Positions 22,600 to 33,366 of a stretch of 64,000 bases of DNA are shown here, one piece after another. This DNA is from Branchinecta lynchi. Taxonomy: Eukaryota > Arthropoda > Branchiopoda > Anostraca > Branchinectidae. The stretch is from contig JAKZAP010000013.1 in assembly GCA_023053575.1 (NCBI GenBank), positions 23,243,070-23,307,069 of the forward strand, in the 5' to 3' direction. A program made the translations under genes and the position numbers. Under the pieces are notes generated by a model, which ran no database searches, was not told where the DNA came from, and saw only the letters and a list, made by a program, of their open reading frames with translations. Each line of letters begins with the position of its first letter. Position 1 is the stretch's first letter.

Positions 22600-23390
22600 C
22601 TGGAACTCGCACTCTGAAAAGGGGGGGAAGGGGGGATAGCCTAATTTATCGGTTAGGAACATAGATTCTCTAATCGGTCTCGTTGGCTTGCTATCTGTCT
22701 GCTCACATACTGGACGACTTTTTAGCGCGAGACTCTTTCATGACAGGTTCGTGTTCTCGCCTCGACCAAAGAGGCTGATGGTTACATTTTAGCCATGAAA
22801 GTCTTTCATCAATAAACTAAAGGAGCTATGATTTTTGGTCATGTATGCTATCCTAGACCTCCAATAGATATTTTTTTCAATTTTAGGCTTCGCCCCCCCC
22901 CCACACCCTTCGTGGAACACGTTTTGTGATTTCGGCGTAAAAAAGTCGCTAGATGGCTCTTCAAGGCGTACTCAGCTACCAAGAAGTGTCAAACTGAAAC
23001 AGGAAAGCCATACAAAATAATGTTTATGTGACTGCCATTGTACTGTTTGTAAGGTTAGATACCAGCCAGTTTCAAGGCTTACTTGCTGAAGGAAATCAGT
23101 TTATTTCGAATCGTTAGCGCCACCTATATTCATTTCTTTCATGTCAAACACTAACCTATAGATGGCGCTGATTTGTCTCGCTCACTTCAGACGTCCCAGG
23201 CTTCCGCATAGTGAATTTTCATGAAATGATGACAGCTGATTTTGTTATTCTTTAACCTTTCCTAGATTCCCCTTCCCAGTTCAAACATCTCCTACAAATT
23301 ACATCCCAGCCCAACTGTCAATCACTTTCCCGTTTCTTCCTACATCTGCATATTTGTTGTCTCTCAAACCGGTTGCCTCTCTGGTACCTT
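22600..23390. other. No gene recognised
   Basis: Contains a G run (22620-22640) and a C run (22888-22900) roughly 270 bp apart, reminiscent of the G/C-run elements. Without clear CAGGG ends I do not call one. Confidence 0.4.
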
Positions 23391-23394
23391 CCAG

Positions 23395-23690
23395 ACATCC
23401 GGAACCTGGGGTGTCCAACACCCCGGACTTCCAGACGTTTTTGACCTGGCTTCACCTTTCAGATCCGTCTTGACGAACGGCTTTCTGGTATCCGGAAGAT
23501 GAAGCCTAGACTTTTTAGCAAACTTGACATTTGCTGATACCGAGAAAAAAAGGGTGAAGTCGGTTTCTTCCCTTTTCTTGTGGGTTTTTCCACAATTTGT
23601 ATCCTCAGTCCTTCGTCAGTAGGATCTGTCGCCATACGATACGTTTTCTCTCCTGCTAGCAGTTCAAACGCGGATTCGCACAGCAAACTT
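23395..23690 (-). pseudogene. Unrecognised frameshifted coding-like segment
   Basis: Read leftwards from about 23686, one frame gives CESAFELLAGEKTYRMATDP and continues through GLRIQIVEKPTRKGKKPT. After a frame change near 23560 a second frame gives SANVKFAKKSRLHLPDTRK and PQVPDVWKVPERQPV. Both parts are basic and look protein-like. It may be a retroelement gag or ORF1 remnant. I do not recognise the family. Confidence 0.25.
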
Positions 23691-23880
23691 ACTAAGCATC
23701 AGTTTCAGGAAGCCGAACTACGAAAGAGAGTACGAAAGAGAGACTCGCAGGAATAACTTTTATTGTACATAATCTTGACTTAAAATTGCTCTGGAGAATC
23801 AGAACCTGAAAACACAGGGATGCACGTTTCCGGTTGGGAGTGTTAATCAATAACATACAGCAACACCTCAACGTGCACTA

Positions 23881-24300
23881 TCAGTAGGGGACAATTATTA
23901 GTATGAATATACTGCAGGACAGAACACTTTCACCTCTAAGGATCACAAAGGTATCAGAGTGAGTAGATGACGCAGATAGTAAGAATTTGGTGGCTCTCCT
24001 TTGGATCTGGTCATGGCTCCAATATCGTAATTGTAGTAAGGTCTGACTGTACAGCTTGGCCATATAAATAGTCGGACGAAGTAGCGGCTTGAATATCAGC
24101 AGGAACAAACCCTCTTGCTTGAATGTAAAGTTTCTTTGATCATATGCCTGCCAAGGATTTTCAAACGCAACAATGCCTGACTAATCATGTCAAAATTGTT
24201 CCATAATCACACGACAACCGTAGACCGTGGCGATTTGACGGCTGATTTTGTCAATGCTCTACCAATATTCGGAGGAAAAACGGCTACTTTGAAAACTAGG
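23881..24300 (-). pseudogene. Probable LINE reverse transcriptase C-terminal remnant
   Basis: On the minus strand the segment FKPLLRPT is followed by HDQIQRRATKFLL. This is the layout of the thumb/C-terminal region of CR1/Jockey-like RTs, where 'RP-x-EY..VW' is followed by 'QRRATK'. Neighbouring frames add further scraps, so it carries several frameshifts. No catalytic motif survives. Confidence 0.35.
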
Positions 24301-24309
24301 CAGCGACCG

Positions 24310-25380
24310 TTTTCAGTCCTACGTCCGTGGAATCCAGAAGAAGCAAGGCACTGAACACAGTTTACAAATTGCAGATTCTGTCCTGGAAGCTGATTAATTC
24401 TCTTGTATCATGCTTGTCCACCTGAAAAAGAAGGAGGGTTAGTTTAAACATTCTCTCAAATGATCATCACAACCTTACCGGGCGAGAGGAGTGATAAGTT
24501 ATGCATTCCCCAATAACGAACCGCTGGATCTTACTGGGAGACTTAGCATTTCGGATTTGTCTATGAACATTGATAGCTTTTTTCGTGGTAGATAAATCGT
24601 GATCAATTTACGAAAAGAACAATGCTGCTTCTAGCTGTTATCCAACATACTGCAGGACAACTGTGTAACAGGTCTTGCCGGTCTATCCTGTAGAACTATA
24701 ATGGTGACAAGACTCAGGGTAGTGGCCTAGAAAAGAGCGAACCGCGACAGACGTAAGAATTAGTGAAATACCGCAGGGTGGGTATGAACTACGGTAAGAA
24801 AGGGGATCCATGACCCCGCTTTCTTTTACCTACAAGTTAAACGAAGACGGAAAATAATAGCTGTATAAATAAAGTTGTGGAGGTCTGAATCAGCATGACA
24901 GTAAACTAAAAAACGTAAACGTAAACTAAAAAACGTACCCCTTTCTGGGGCGACCCAATCACAGAGAATATAGAGGCTTTTCCACATTTCGAGCAACGCT
25001 TCATAAGCATCCCTCATCATACAAGGCGGCTTGACCAATGAAAGATAAGTTAGCTACCTTGTGTCATGTTTAATCTCAACTTATTGGGGACCGTCATACG
25101 TTATATTATAGCTTGCTATTTGGATAGGCTAGGTTTGCTATTATAGTTAGTTAAGCAAACATCATGAGCATAAGGCACTAATTTAGATAGTAGTACAAAA
25201 TTTATGATGATATTTAAAGGAAACGTTGTACTTATGGAAGCAATTCATTCTACTTCAGTAGTATTTCCATCCATTCTCATTCCCGAGATTCTTCACTTCG
25301 TAAGTGTATCTATCTCCTTTGTTGGCAATACAGTGATTATTACGCTTGCTATGCTTGTTTTCTTTGAGCGTGTTCCACGC
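24310..25380. other. No gene recognised
   Basis: No open frame longer than about 70 codons and no family I can identify. A short tandem duplication (AGTAAACTAAAAAACGTAAACGTAAACTAAAAAACG) lies at about 24900-24937; I give it only as a position and description. Confidence 0.4.
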
Positions 25381-25384
25381 TTCT

Positions 25385-25675
25385 AATAATAGTAACTATT
25401 AGTTACTCTTTTCGTTCCAACCTCGTGAAAAGTTACTACGCTGACCGTTCCAACTTTCTCGAAATAGTAACTGATTGTAACTATTTGCTTACCACGCTTG
25501 GGGGCGTAGCCTGCGTAGCACACGTGGTAACTGCGAATATCTGTCACCTGATTTGCCTGATTAGCCAGTCGCATGATATTTTGCCGAAAATATAAAAATA
25601 CGTTTCAGCCTTGACGCCAAGAAGCCAAAATTCGTGACGTCATGCGTAGTAACTAAAATAAGTGGGCTGGAACAC
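25385..25675 (+). repeat. Interspersed repeat copy (GTAACTATTAGTTAC family) in the spacer
   Basis: Starts AATAGTAACTATTAGTTACT and ends near GTGACGTCATGCGTAGTAAC. The central CGCTTGGGGGCGTAGCC block corresponds to CATGCTCGGGAGCATAG of the arm copies. Confidence 0.6.
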
Positions 25676-25935
25676 GCTCTTTATGTGACGTATCATGCTC
25701 CCGTTCATTGTTTCCGAGGAGCATAATCATCCAGAGACCGGCTGTGCAAATTTTACCAAGGTTGTCATACCTGGCAACGATCATGGAAAGCGGCTGAAAA
25801 AAAAAGACTGGAAAAAAAAGAAGGAACAATGTTCGCTCATGGCAAGAATGCCAACTGTGGTACAAGTGAACTGTTTCCAAAATGCCATATGGCAAAAGTC
25901 TTGGAAAGGCCAGTCAAAACAAAAGAAAAATTGAA

Positions 25936-26335
25936 TTAGTTTGTCGGTAGGAGCCCCATATCGGGATAGAAGCTTACCCGATCGAAGGCACATGTTACAG
26001 AACTTTTAATGTTTCTCCGACAAATCTCAACAAGCGAGAGATCATCCGCGTAATTCCACAGGTCGGAAAATGAACTCCTTGCCAGGAGGAGAAACAGTGA
26101 AGGACCTAAAATTGTACCTTGCGGTACTCCGTAAAAAAACCCGGGAGACATTCGGAATAGATTGATTTATATTTAGCAGTTGCGTCCTATCTGATATAGC
26201 CTAACACTAGCGACGATTCTTACTAAAAATATTCTACATTACATTTCGTAAATGGCTAGTCCAAAGGTTGGCATGCTTGACTAAATTGAAAGCCTTTTTA
26301 AGATCAATAGCAATATGATTTATCCGATCGACATG
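25936..26335 (-). pseudogene. LINE reverse transcriptase fragment (right arm, runs into spacer)
   Basis: Minus strand: AIDLKKAFNLVKHANLW, then stops, then the frame FYGVPQGTILGPSLFLLL with DLWNYADDLSLVEICRRN about 15 residues later. This covers RT palm motifs A, B and C, including the YADD catalytic box. It is frameshifted between A and B and truncated at both ends. The part to the right of 26094 is duplicated at 17000-17245. The YADD part is unique to this side. It resembles CR1/Jockey-like LINEs and is inactive. Confidence 0.75.
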
Positions 26336-26386
26336 GACTTTAGTTGCATGCAAACTAGGCTATTGTAAAGATGTATGGGTTCTTAC

Positions 26387-26471
26387 CATTTTCGGTGTAA
26401 TGAATCCAAGCCAGTGTGATTGTTCAGCTTGTTGTTCTGAACTATGGAGACAAAATGACTGAGATTGCTTC
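26387..26471 (-). other. Candidate exon, right-arm mirror copy
   Basis: Mirror of 16866-16951 with acceptor TTTACAG and donor GTAAGAAC kept, but one base shorter and with several substitutions. Confidence 0.2.
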
Positions 26472-27148
26472 CTGTAAAGAGAGAACATGATTAGTTATTT
26501 ACTGAACTAGGGAAATAGGTCCATTCATTCAGAAATAGCCTAGTCTACCACAACCTCTTGATTTTGGGTTAACGTATGCCAAAAGCTCGTTCTATCCAGC
26601 ATTTAGCATACCATATGCCTATCGCTGGATACCCTGACTCAGCAAAACACTCACGGTCCAGTGAAGTTTAGATATCACCCAGTCAGAATTCGTATCAATC
26701 TATAGTGGAGTAGGTTAGAGTTACGGTACCTACAGTGACTGGCGTTTGGCATTGGGTAACAAGCGTTTGACATAGCATCGAAAGAAAGATTTTCCTACGC
26801 AGTTCAGATGGGAGGGTAATATCAAGATCCGGAATCACTGTAAATAACGGGAAGACAACAATGCTACCGAAAACAAATTTAACACTTTACCCGAAAAGAA
26901 GTCCAGAATGCTAACCGTAAGCTGCTAAAAGGAACAAGTAAGGGGATGAAGCCAAACAAATGATCAGAATCGGAAATCTAGCAGGAGCTGGATACGGCAG
27001 TAGAGATAACAAGTAAGTAACCATTCAGAAGCTAATGAAGATGAGATTCGAGTAACTACTCTACCCGAGTCTCTACCCATCGCTGTTGACATTTTCACAC
27101 CACCGTTCAAATTTCCACAAGAGGAACTACGGTATATCAGAGACTCAC

Positions 27149-27275
27149 CAAAACATTTACAAGTTCAAAGTTCTCGAGTTCTCTGTCAGCGTTATCCGGC
27201 GTAAACGAAGGGGACAGCTCTTCGAAGACAAACTCGGTGTTCGGGAGTACTCCTCGTTCGCTCTCGAAGAACAAT
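27149..27275 (-). other. Candidate exon, right-arm mirror copy
   Basis: Mirror of 16061-16187, the same 127-bp length, with the CCAG acceptor and GTGAGT donor kept. One visible amino-acid change is LVPV to LVNV. The opposite strand also happens to be open across it. Confidence 0.25.
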
Positions 27276-28800
27276 CTGGAACAAGACCTTAATATCACTG
27301 CATGCTACTAGTTAGTTTGGTCATTAGATCTGTGCTCCACTATATCTCATACTTGTTTTTGTTTTTTCTTACCGGCTCTCAATCTCAAAAGAAGACAAAA
27401 AAAGAAAACAAAATTTTTATTATGACAAAAGAGGAAGATGAATTATTGCATGGATATTTGGATTTAAGGCATGCTTGAGCCTTATGAGAAAGATTATGGC
27501 TAAGTATTTAAGTAAAGTCCGGTACCTTTCCAGAATCAATAAGTAAAATATCGCTGAGATAAACTGAAAACAAGTGGACGTAACAAATGCATCTCTTCCC
27601 ATGTGAAATGAACCAAAATTTTCATCAACTTCCAAAATTTCAGTAGCTTTCTGCATATCGTAGGGTTCAGCGTTCAGTATCGTACTGAACCATGTACCAG
27701 ATTTTATAAGTGAAATCAGGACACTGATTTAACCATCAGCAATCCAACCAGAATTTGTATTACTGGAAACACTCAAATACAACCCTATCCCGAAAATTCA
27801 GAGAAGAACAAACAACTCTTAAGTTGTCTCTGTAAAGTGCAACTGCAGTACAAACAAGCCCTACTGTCTGGCAATGTTAAACTCCCTTGTGGAGCTGCCA
27901 GATAACAGAAAATGTTTGCAACAGAGCACAATTAGAATTTTTCATTGTTGATTGCAAATTACGTTTTGGTAGCTATAGCGTTGAGATTTATCTTGCAATT
28001 ACCTACACTGGGGTTAACAAATCTGTGCATTGGCATGCTCCTGGCATCGATAATACTTTAAATCTATCCTCTAAACCATTAAAAAATTTAGAACTTCCAA
28101 GACATGAATATCACATAGCTCACCAAATCTCCTTATGTCCTCTCATCATGCAACAAGTCGGATTCTTCCACAATTCTCTTTTTTTGTGTATTTATTTACT
28201 ATTCAAGAAGAAGCTAATTCCCTTTTCTTGCATATTCGTCTGAATCAAGAATGTGAAAGGTTTTGCAATTCTGCAGAACTGAGAAGTTGCTTTGGTGATC
28301 AAGTCTCTAATCTCATTCTCTACTATAGATTCTCCTTCCTGATTGGTCAATAAAAGGCAGATGTAAACCCCTCTATGCAGGTTTTAAAGGGTGGTTAAAT
28401 TAGTGTTTTATAAAAAGCGAGAACAAAGAAGCAAGACGAGCTGTCTACAAGGACTGAAAATTGAGAAGCTATAACAGAGATCTGAGAATTCTATTGAACT
28501 ACTGAACTATTCGGCTACAATTCTTGTTATTATTTTACGCCAGAGACCACCGTAATAAGTAATTAGCCCCTCCCTCTTATTATTCTGCTATTTTGGTGCC
28601 ATAACTGTTACAATTTACTTGTGCTGGTCCCAAGCATCATAAGTGATACTAATTACTGGTTCAGCAGGAACTCTGGTAAGACTGATAACCTGTCTGTGTT
28701 GTTTTTATTTTTATTCCAGAGAGCCATGTAACTAATCCACTTCACAAGTGGAAAATGATTTTGGCCAGTGAGAAGTTGTAAAGGTGTAACAACTTTCTAG

Positions 28801-30247
28801 TTTTTGGGATCCCAAAACGTAAGTGGAGGGATACCTATGACATCGCAAAAGTTGTCCGTCTGTCCGTCCGTCCGTCTGTCCGTCCGTCCGTCCGTCTGTC
28901 CGTCCGTCTGTAAGCACGATAACTCTCGAAGGGAATGAGATATTTTGATGAAACTTGGTGTGAGGATTCGTTGGGTCGTCGGACCAGTCAAGTTCGTAGA
29001 TGGGCTTTGTAGCTCTACATTTAGGGGTGGGGGAGGGGATTCAAGTTAAGGGGCAAACAAAATATTTTGAAGCAGCTAATATGATAGTCGATTATGGGGT
29101 AAGAAGACATGCCGAACACGATGGTGAAAACCATTTTGTCATCGGACAAGTAGTTCAACCGGAATCCGGACGAAACCGGAAAGTTTGTTGAAAGTAAAAG
29201 TTTTATTTGAAGTTGATTAGATGTTCGATTTAAGGGTAGGAAGACATGCTGAAGACGATGGTGAAAACTATTTTCTCGACGGACAAGTATTTCGCCCGGA
29301 ATCCGGCCCAAACCGGAAAGTTTGTTGAAAGTAAAAGTTTTATTTGAAATTGATTAGATGTTCGATTTAGGGGTAGGAAGACATGCTGAAGACGATGGTG
29401 AAATCTATTTTCTCGACGGACAAGTATTTCGCCCGGAATCCGGCCAAACCGGAATGTTTGTTGAAAGTAAAAGTTTTATTTGAAGTTGATTAGATGTTCG
29501 ATTTAGAGGTAGGAAGACATGCTGAAGACGATGGTGAAAACTATTTTCTCGACGGACAAGTATTTCGACCCGAATCCGGCCCAAACCGGAAAGTTTGTCA
29601 AAATTAAAAGTTTTATTTGGAGTTGATTAGATGTTCGATTTAGGGCAAGAAGACATGCTGAACACTTATGTGAAAATAATTTTCTACCGGGACATGTAGT
29701 TCGCCCGGAATCCGGCCAAAACCGGAAAACTGTTGGAAGTCAAAGTTTTATTTCTAGTTGATTAGGTAAGCGATTTAGGGGTAAGAAGAGATGCTGAGTC
29801 CCTGTATGACAATCATATTTTACCCGGACATATAGTTCGACCGGAATCTGGCTGGAATCGGAAAATTTGTTTATAAGCTAAATTTCTGTTTGAAGTTGAT
29901 TAGAGGTTCATTACTGGGAAAAGAAGATACCCTGATTTCATCTTTGAGCTTTCTTTTTTCGCCGGACAAGTAGTTCTGGAGTTCGGCCGGAACCGGGCAA
30001 TTGGCAGAAGTGGCAGGAAGTTTTCTTCAAAACAGATATGACTTATAGGGGTAAGCACGCATGCTGAATCCATATCTGAACTTGGTTTTCTCAAGTGATT
30101 AGCTATTTGGAATTTTAACTGTTTCTGAATTTTAATTGTAAAAATGTTCAAGGAGTCTGGCGATGACTTGATCTGGCTAAGGCAAGACCCGGTTGTCTGG
30201 ATCAGATATTGAATTTTTGGGATCCCATCGAAACCTTTGGTCTTGTT
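28801..30247 (+). mobile_element. Dominant-family element inserted only in the right arm
   Basis: Ends are TTTTTGGGATCCCAAAACG and TTTGGTCTTGTT. The left arm has the uninterrupted site (14313-14350), reading on this strand CTCTG, a run of seven T, then CTTGTGCC, so this copy dates the family's movement to after the duplication. Inside are a (GTCC/GTCT)n block at 28857-28912, CACGATAACTCTCGAAGG, GATGAAACTTGGTGTGAGG, then about six units of about 137 bp with the CGGAATCCGGxxxAAACCGG core and AGGAAGACATGCTGAAGACG blocks. It insertionally splits nothing recognisable. No protein is encoded. The long frames in it are tandem-repeat artefacts. Confidence 0.9.
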
Positions 30248-31011
30248 TCTTGTGCCTTTATGCTTGGCAGATTCTGGCTTTCTTATTACTAGTGGATATC
30301 TTGGATTCGCTTTCCGAAAAGCAAACTGAGAATCCACTGAGCGCAAGAAAATACGAAAAGTCGGTGCGCCTCAGTTCAGATTCAATCAGTTCAATCAGAT
30401 CGCTTGGTTGGGCTCCCCCAACTGGCTGAGTAAAAAAGATTAACTTCACAAGGGTTACCACGGATAGCATAAGAGTTTCACTTCGATTGAGTGTTGAAGA
30501 ACAAATTTTGTAACAACTTTTCTTCAAAAGAAATTATTGTTAGACTGGTTTAGATTTTGACTGGATTTTATGCTAGACTAGGATAGTTCAGGGTGATCTC
30601 TTCAGGTTGCACTATAACTCCTGTGGAGCTGTTGGAAGACTCACCATCTTATGATACCGAATAGTAGAAGCAGCCTACTATAATCAAGGTTATTCTAGAA
30701 ATTTTCGTTAGGAAACTCCTAAGATCCAGGCAGCAACCACATCAAGAGTTTAGCTTCTTCTTCTTTGAGTTGTCCACCGCTGATTTTCTGTTTGATTAAT
30801 CATTCCGTCTGATTCAGGTCATCACCCATTTTTCAAATCGTCAAACGGGTGACCTTCCATTTCGATACCATGTTGCCGGAGCATGGTTAATGTTAGTTAT
30901 TGTAATTAGTCCAATCAGCCCGCTGCACAATATTTTGCCAACAATGCAAACTGTGTTCCAACCTCGATGCCAAGAAGCTAGGATCCCGTGAGGTCAGACA
31001 TAGAAACTACG

Positions 31012-31150
31012 ATAAGATGTTCCTTCAGCCCAAGCTGACTGCGAATCAGTTCATTTTCCAGTTTAGCGGCTTGAGCCTGAAGAGGACCCTTGCCAAAAAG
31101 GGCCGAAAAATAGCTCGAATAAAATATAGCTGACTTATCCGTTTTGCACC
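31012..31150. repeat. CTTGCCAAGAAG-type repeat copy, right-arm mirror
   Basis: Mirror of 13205-13345. Starts at TTCAGCCCAAGCTGACTGCG and ends at GACTTATCCGTTTTGCACCG. Confidence 0.6.
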
Positions 31151-31421
31151 GTCAAATAGAAACTACGGCAAATAGGGTGGGACGCGCTCTATGTATGCAT
31201 GATGGGTCACTTAAGGGAACTTTAGAAATACGTGGTAGGACAGTTTGTATTTGACAAAAAATTTACAAACCCACCAAAACAAGTACTGAAACGAACAATC
31301 ATGCAGTGTTTCCCCTTTCTTTTTTTGAAAATCAGGAGCTGCTTCGAAAAAATCAGGAGATTTTCGGGAGATAATTTTAAGAAATCGGGGAGAAAATCGG
31401 TAGTTTTAAAACAGTGATTAT

Positions 31422-33093
31422 CAATCAATCAATCAATCTGTTTATTACCCGTCAAAAACAATGGAGGGTGTGTGGCCCTAGTGACGGAGTACAAAAAAAA
31501 AGGAGAAGAAAAAAAAACAACAACAACAGACAATGCATGTAGGAAAACTTTACACTAAACACAGCACAAACATAACTACAGATTACACGAAAAGCGAAGA
31601 CCACTGGTGGTTCAGTTTACTAGCGGAAGATTTGAAATCTTCCACTCTCTTATCAATAATTTTAGCAGGCAGAACCAGATGGAATTTCTGCGCCAAAAAA
31701 GAATTGCTGGTCCAAGGGGGCAAATGCAGCAGATACTTGGCAAACTTAAAATACATCCGGTGAACATTTTTCTTATTAGAAGCAGACAAAAATTGCCAAA
31801 TGGGGGACATAGCAAGAAGATGGGGCACAGTTAGACTGTTGTAAAGTTTAGAAAGATGAAACCGACTAAGACGTGTGATATTAGAAGCAAGTGAAGCGTA
31901 AGCGATCCGTATCTTTTTAGCGAGGTTTTGAATAGCAAGCTTGATTGTTTCTTTAATGGTTTTTCCGATGGGCATACCAAGGTAAACAAGACTTTCAGAA
32001 AGCGGAATAGATGTTTCACCAAGTTCAAGTCGCTTGTTTGGATTACCCTTAAGATTGAAAGCAATTGCTACGGTTTTGTCAACATTAAAACTCAGACCGA
32101 TCTGCTGATATTCATGTTTTAGTTTCGCAAACGTACTCTCACTTCCCAAAAAAGTGCGACTTAGATTTAAAATATCATCGGCGTAAGTAAATAGGGACAC
32201 ATCAATACCGCCATAAATACACGTGCACTCGACAGAATTTTGAGCAGGAAGAACCGAGTTGTTGAAAAGAGCAGGGGAAGTTAAACCTCCCTGTCTTACA
32301 CCTTTTAATACATTGAAGAGGTCCGACCCCCCTTTCATTTTAGCTCTGAGATGACTGTACATATAACGAAGACATTTAATAACGGAGGGATCAACCCCTC
32401 TTTTTACAGCTTCTGCCAAAATTTGGGCAAAAATACAGGAATCGAAAGCTCTGGCTATGTCCCGTGCACAAAGTACAAGGAAATCCCCGGAGCCTTCCAC
32501 ATCCGCAAGAACATTAAACAGGGCGAAGAGAGCATGCTCCCGACTCAGTCTTTTCTGGAAACCGAACTGATGCGAAGGAACAGAACACTTCCGGGAAATT
32601 TCACTAAGAATAATAGACTCAAAAATTTTAAACGAAGTGCAAGAAACGGTTATAGGACGATACGATCGACAATCATCAAGATCTTTTTTCCCTTTTTTGG
32701 GAATAGGCGTGATCTGGCCGACGCAAAACTGCTGAGGCACAATACCTGATGAAATTGACATCTGAAACAACAGTGAAAGATGCTGCGCAAGCAGATCGCT
32801 AGCATTTTCAAAATGTTTTGCGGAGACCAGATCAACACCAGTGGATGTTTTTTTCTTAATCTTTCTTAGGGCACCTTTTACGTCAGACGGAGTCACTGCA
32901 AAAGCAGACCGTGGAAATTTAGCCAGTGTACTATCAAGCTCTTTTTCAAATTTACTTTCTGTAGCCGGATCGGGTGACGAAAACTCACTTTTATAATAAT
33001 CAATCCAACTAATTTCAGGAATACTGAGAGCAGAGGCCCGGTCTGTACGTTTAACAATTTTCCACAAAAGAGAAGGGTCACTCCCTATCTTGC
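31422..33093 (-). mobile_element. 5'-truncated LINE inserted in the right arm, with 5-bp target-site duplication
   Basis: The left arm preserves the empty site (TCAGACATAATCACTG near 12930-12950), so both ends can be read directly. ATTAT is duplicated at 31417-31421 and 33094-33098. The minus-strand 3' end is a GATT-type tail (31422-31437), preceded by a 3' UTR of about 145 bp. The 5' end is cut inside the ORF, typical of incomplete target-primed reverse transcription. The element carries the best-preserved RT in the window and must be younger than the inverted duplication. Confidence 0.9.
31583..33067 (-). CDS. LINE reverse transcriptase, 494 codons, 5'-truncated but open
   Basis: RNA-dependent DNA polymerase of a non-LTR retrotransposon. 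The frame is open for 494 residues, reading leftwards. In order: an N-terminal linker; PIPKKGKKDLDDCRSYRPIT (about 145-165); FGFQKRLSREHALF (about 190-205); RDIARAFDSC, palm motif A with its aspartate (about 225); GVRQGGLTSPALFN, motif B (about 265); FTYADDILNLSR, the catalytic YADD (about 300); and the C-terminal thumb KIRIAYASLASNITR (about 395). No endonuclease or RNase H domain is present; the endonuclease would lie in the lost 5' part. The GVRQGGLTSP motif separates it from the VPQGT-type RTs elsewhere in this window, and its thumb matches the fragment at 2169-2471. Probably not active because of truncation. I cannot fix the clade. Confidence 0.85.
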   Translation of the reverse strand: MWKIVKRTDRASALSIPEISWIDYYKSEFSSPDPATESKFEKELDSTLAKFPRSAFAVTPSDVKGALRKIKKKTSTGVDLVSAKHFENASDLLAQHLSLLFQMSISSGIVPQQFCVGQITPIPKKGKKDLDDCRSYRPITVSCTSFKIFESIILSEISRKCSVPSHQFGFQKRLSREHALFALFNVLADVEGSGDFLVLCARDIARAFDSCIFAQILAEAVKRGVDPSVIKCLRYMYSHLRAKMKGGSDLFNVLKGVRQGGLTSPALFNNSVLPAQNSVECTCIYGGIDVSLFTYADDILNLSRTFLGSESTFAKLKHEYQQIGLSFNVDKTVAIAFNLKGNPNKRLELGETSIPLSESLVYLGMPIGKTIKETIKLAIQNLAKKIRIAYASLASNITRLSRFHLSKLYNSLTVPHLLAMSPIWQFLSASNKKNVHRMYFKFAKYLLHLPPWTSNSFLAQKFHLVLPAKIIDKRVEDFKSSASKLNHQWSSLFV

Positions 33094-33312
33094 ATTATGT
33101 CTGACAAAGCAATTTTAGAGTTAGCTTTTTTACAAAAAAGGCATTGAGTAACTGCATTCAACTTGTTAGCATGTGAAAATACTCATATAATTCCTCGTAC
33201 TTTTCTAGTTTCGATGCCTAAATGACACATTTTAGTATGTGACCAGTTTGATAGCCATGCTGACAGAAAACTTCCGATTTACACCTCTAAAAAGACACTT
33301 GAGGTCTACTGA

Positions 33313-33366
33313 AAATTTCTCTTTCCGTTTCCGTAGAGGAAATTTCTCTTTCCGTTTCCGTAGAGG
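33313..33366 (-). repeat. Two tandem copies of a 27-bp unit, mirror copy
   Basis: Reverse complement of 12668-12721, unchanged by eye. Confidence 0.7.

Noticed and set aside
24310..25380. LTR-retrotransposon or endogenous virus
   Set aside because: I found no paired direct long terminal repeats, primer-binding site or integrase/protease motifs anywhere in the window. All RT remnants are of the non-LTR type.
28732..28991. Frames with (TDGR)n or (DGQT)n peptides at several loci
   Set aside because: They are translations of the (GTCC/GTCT)n microsatellite of the dominant family.
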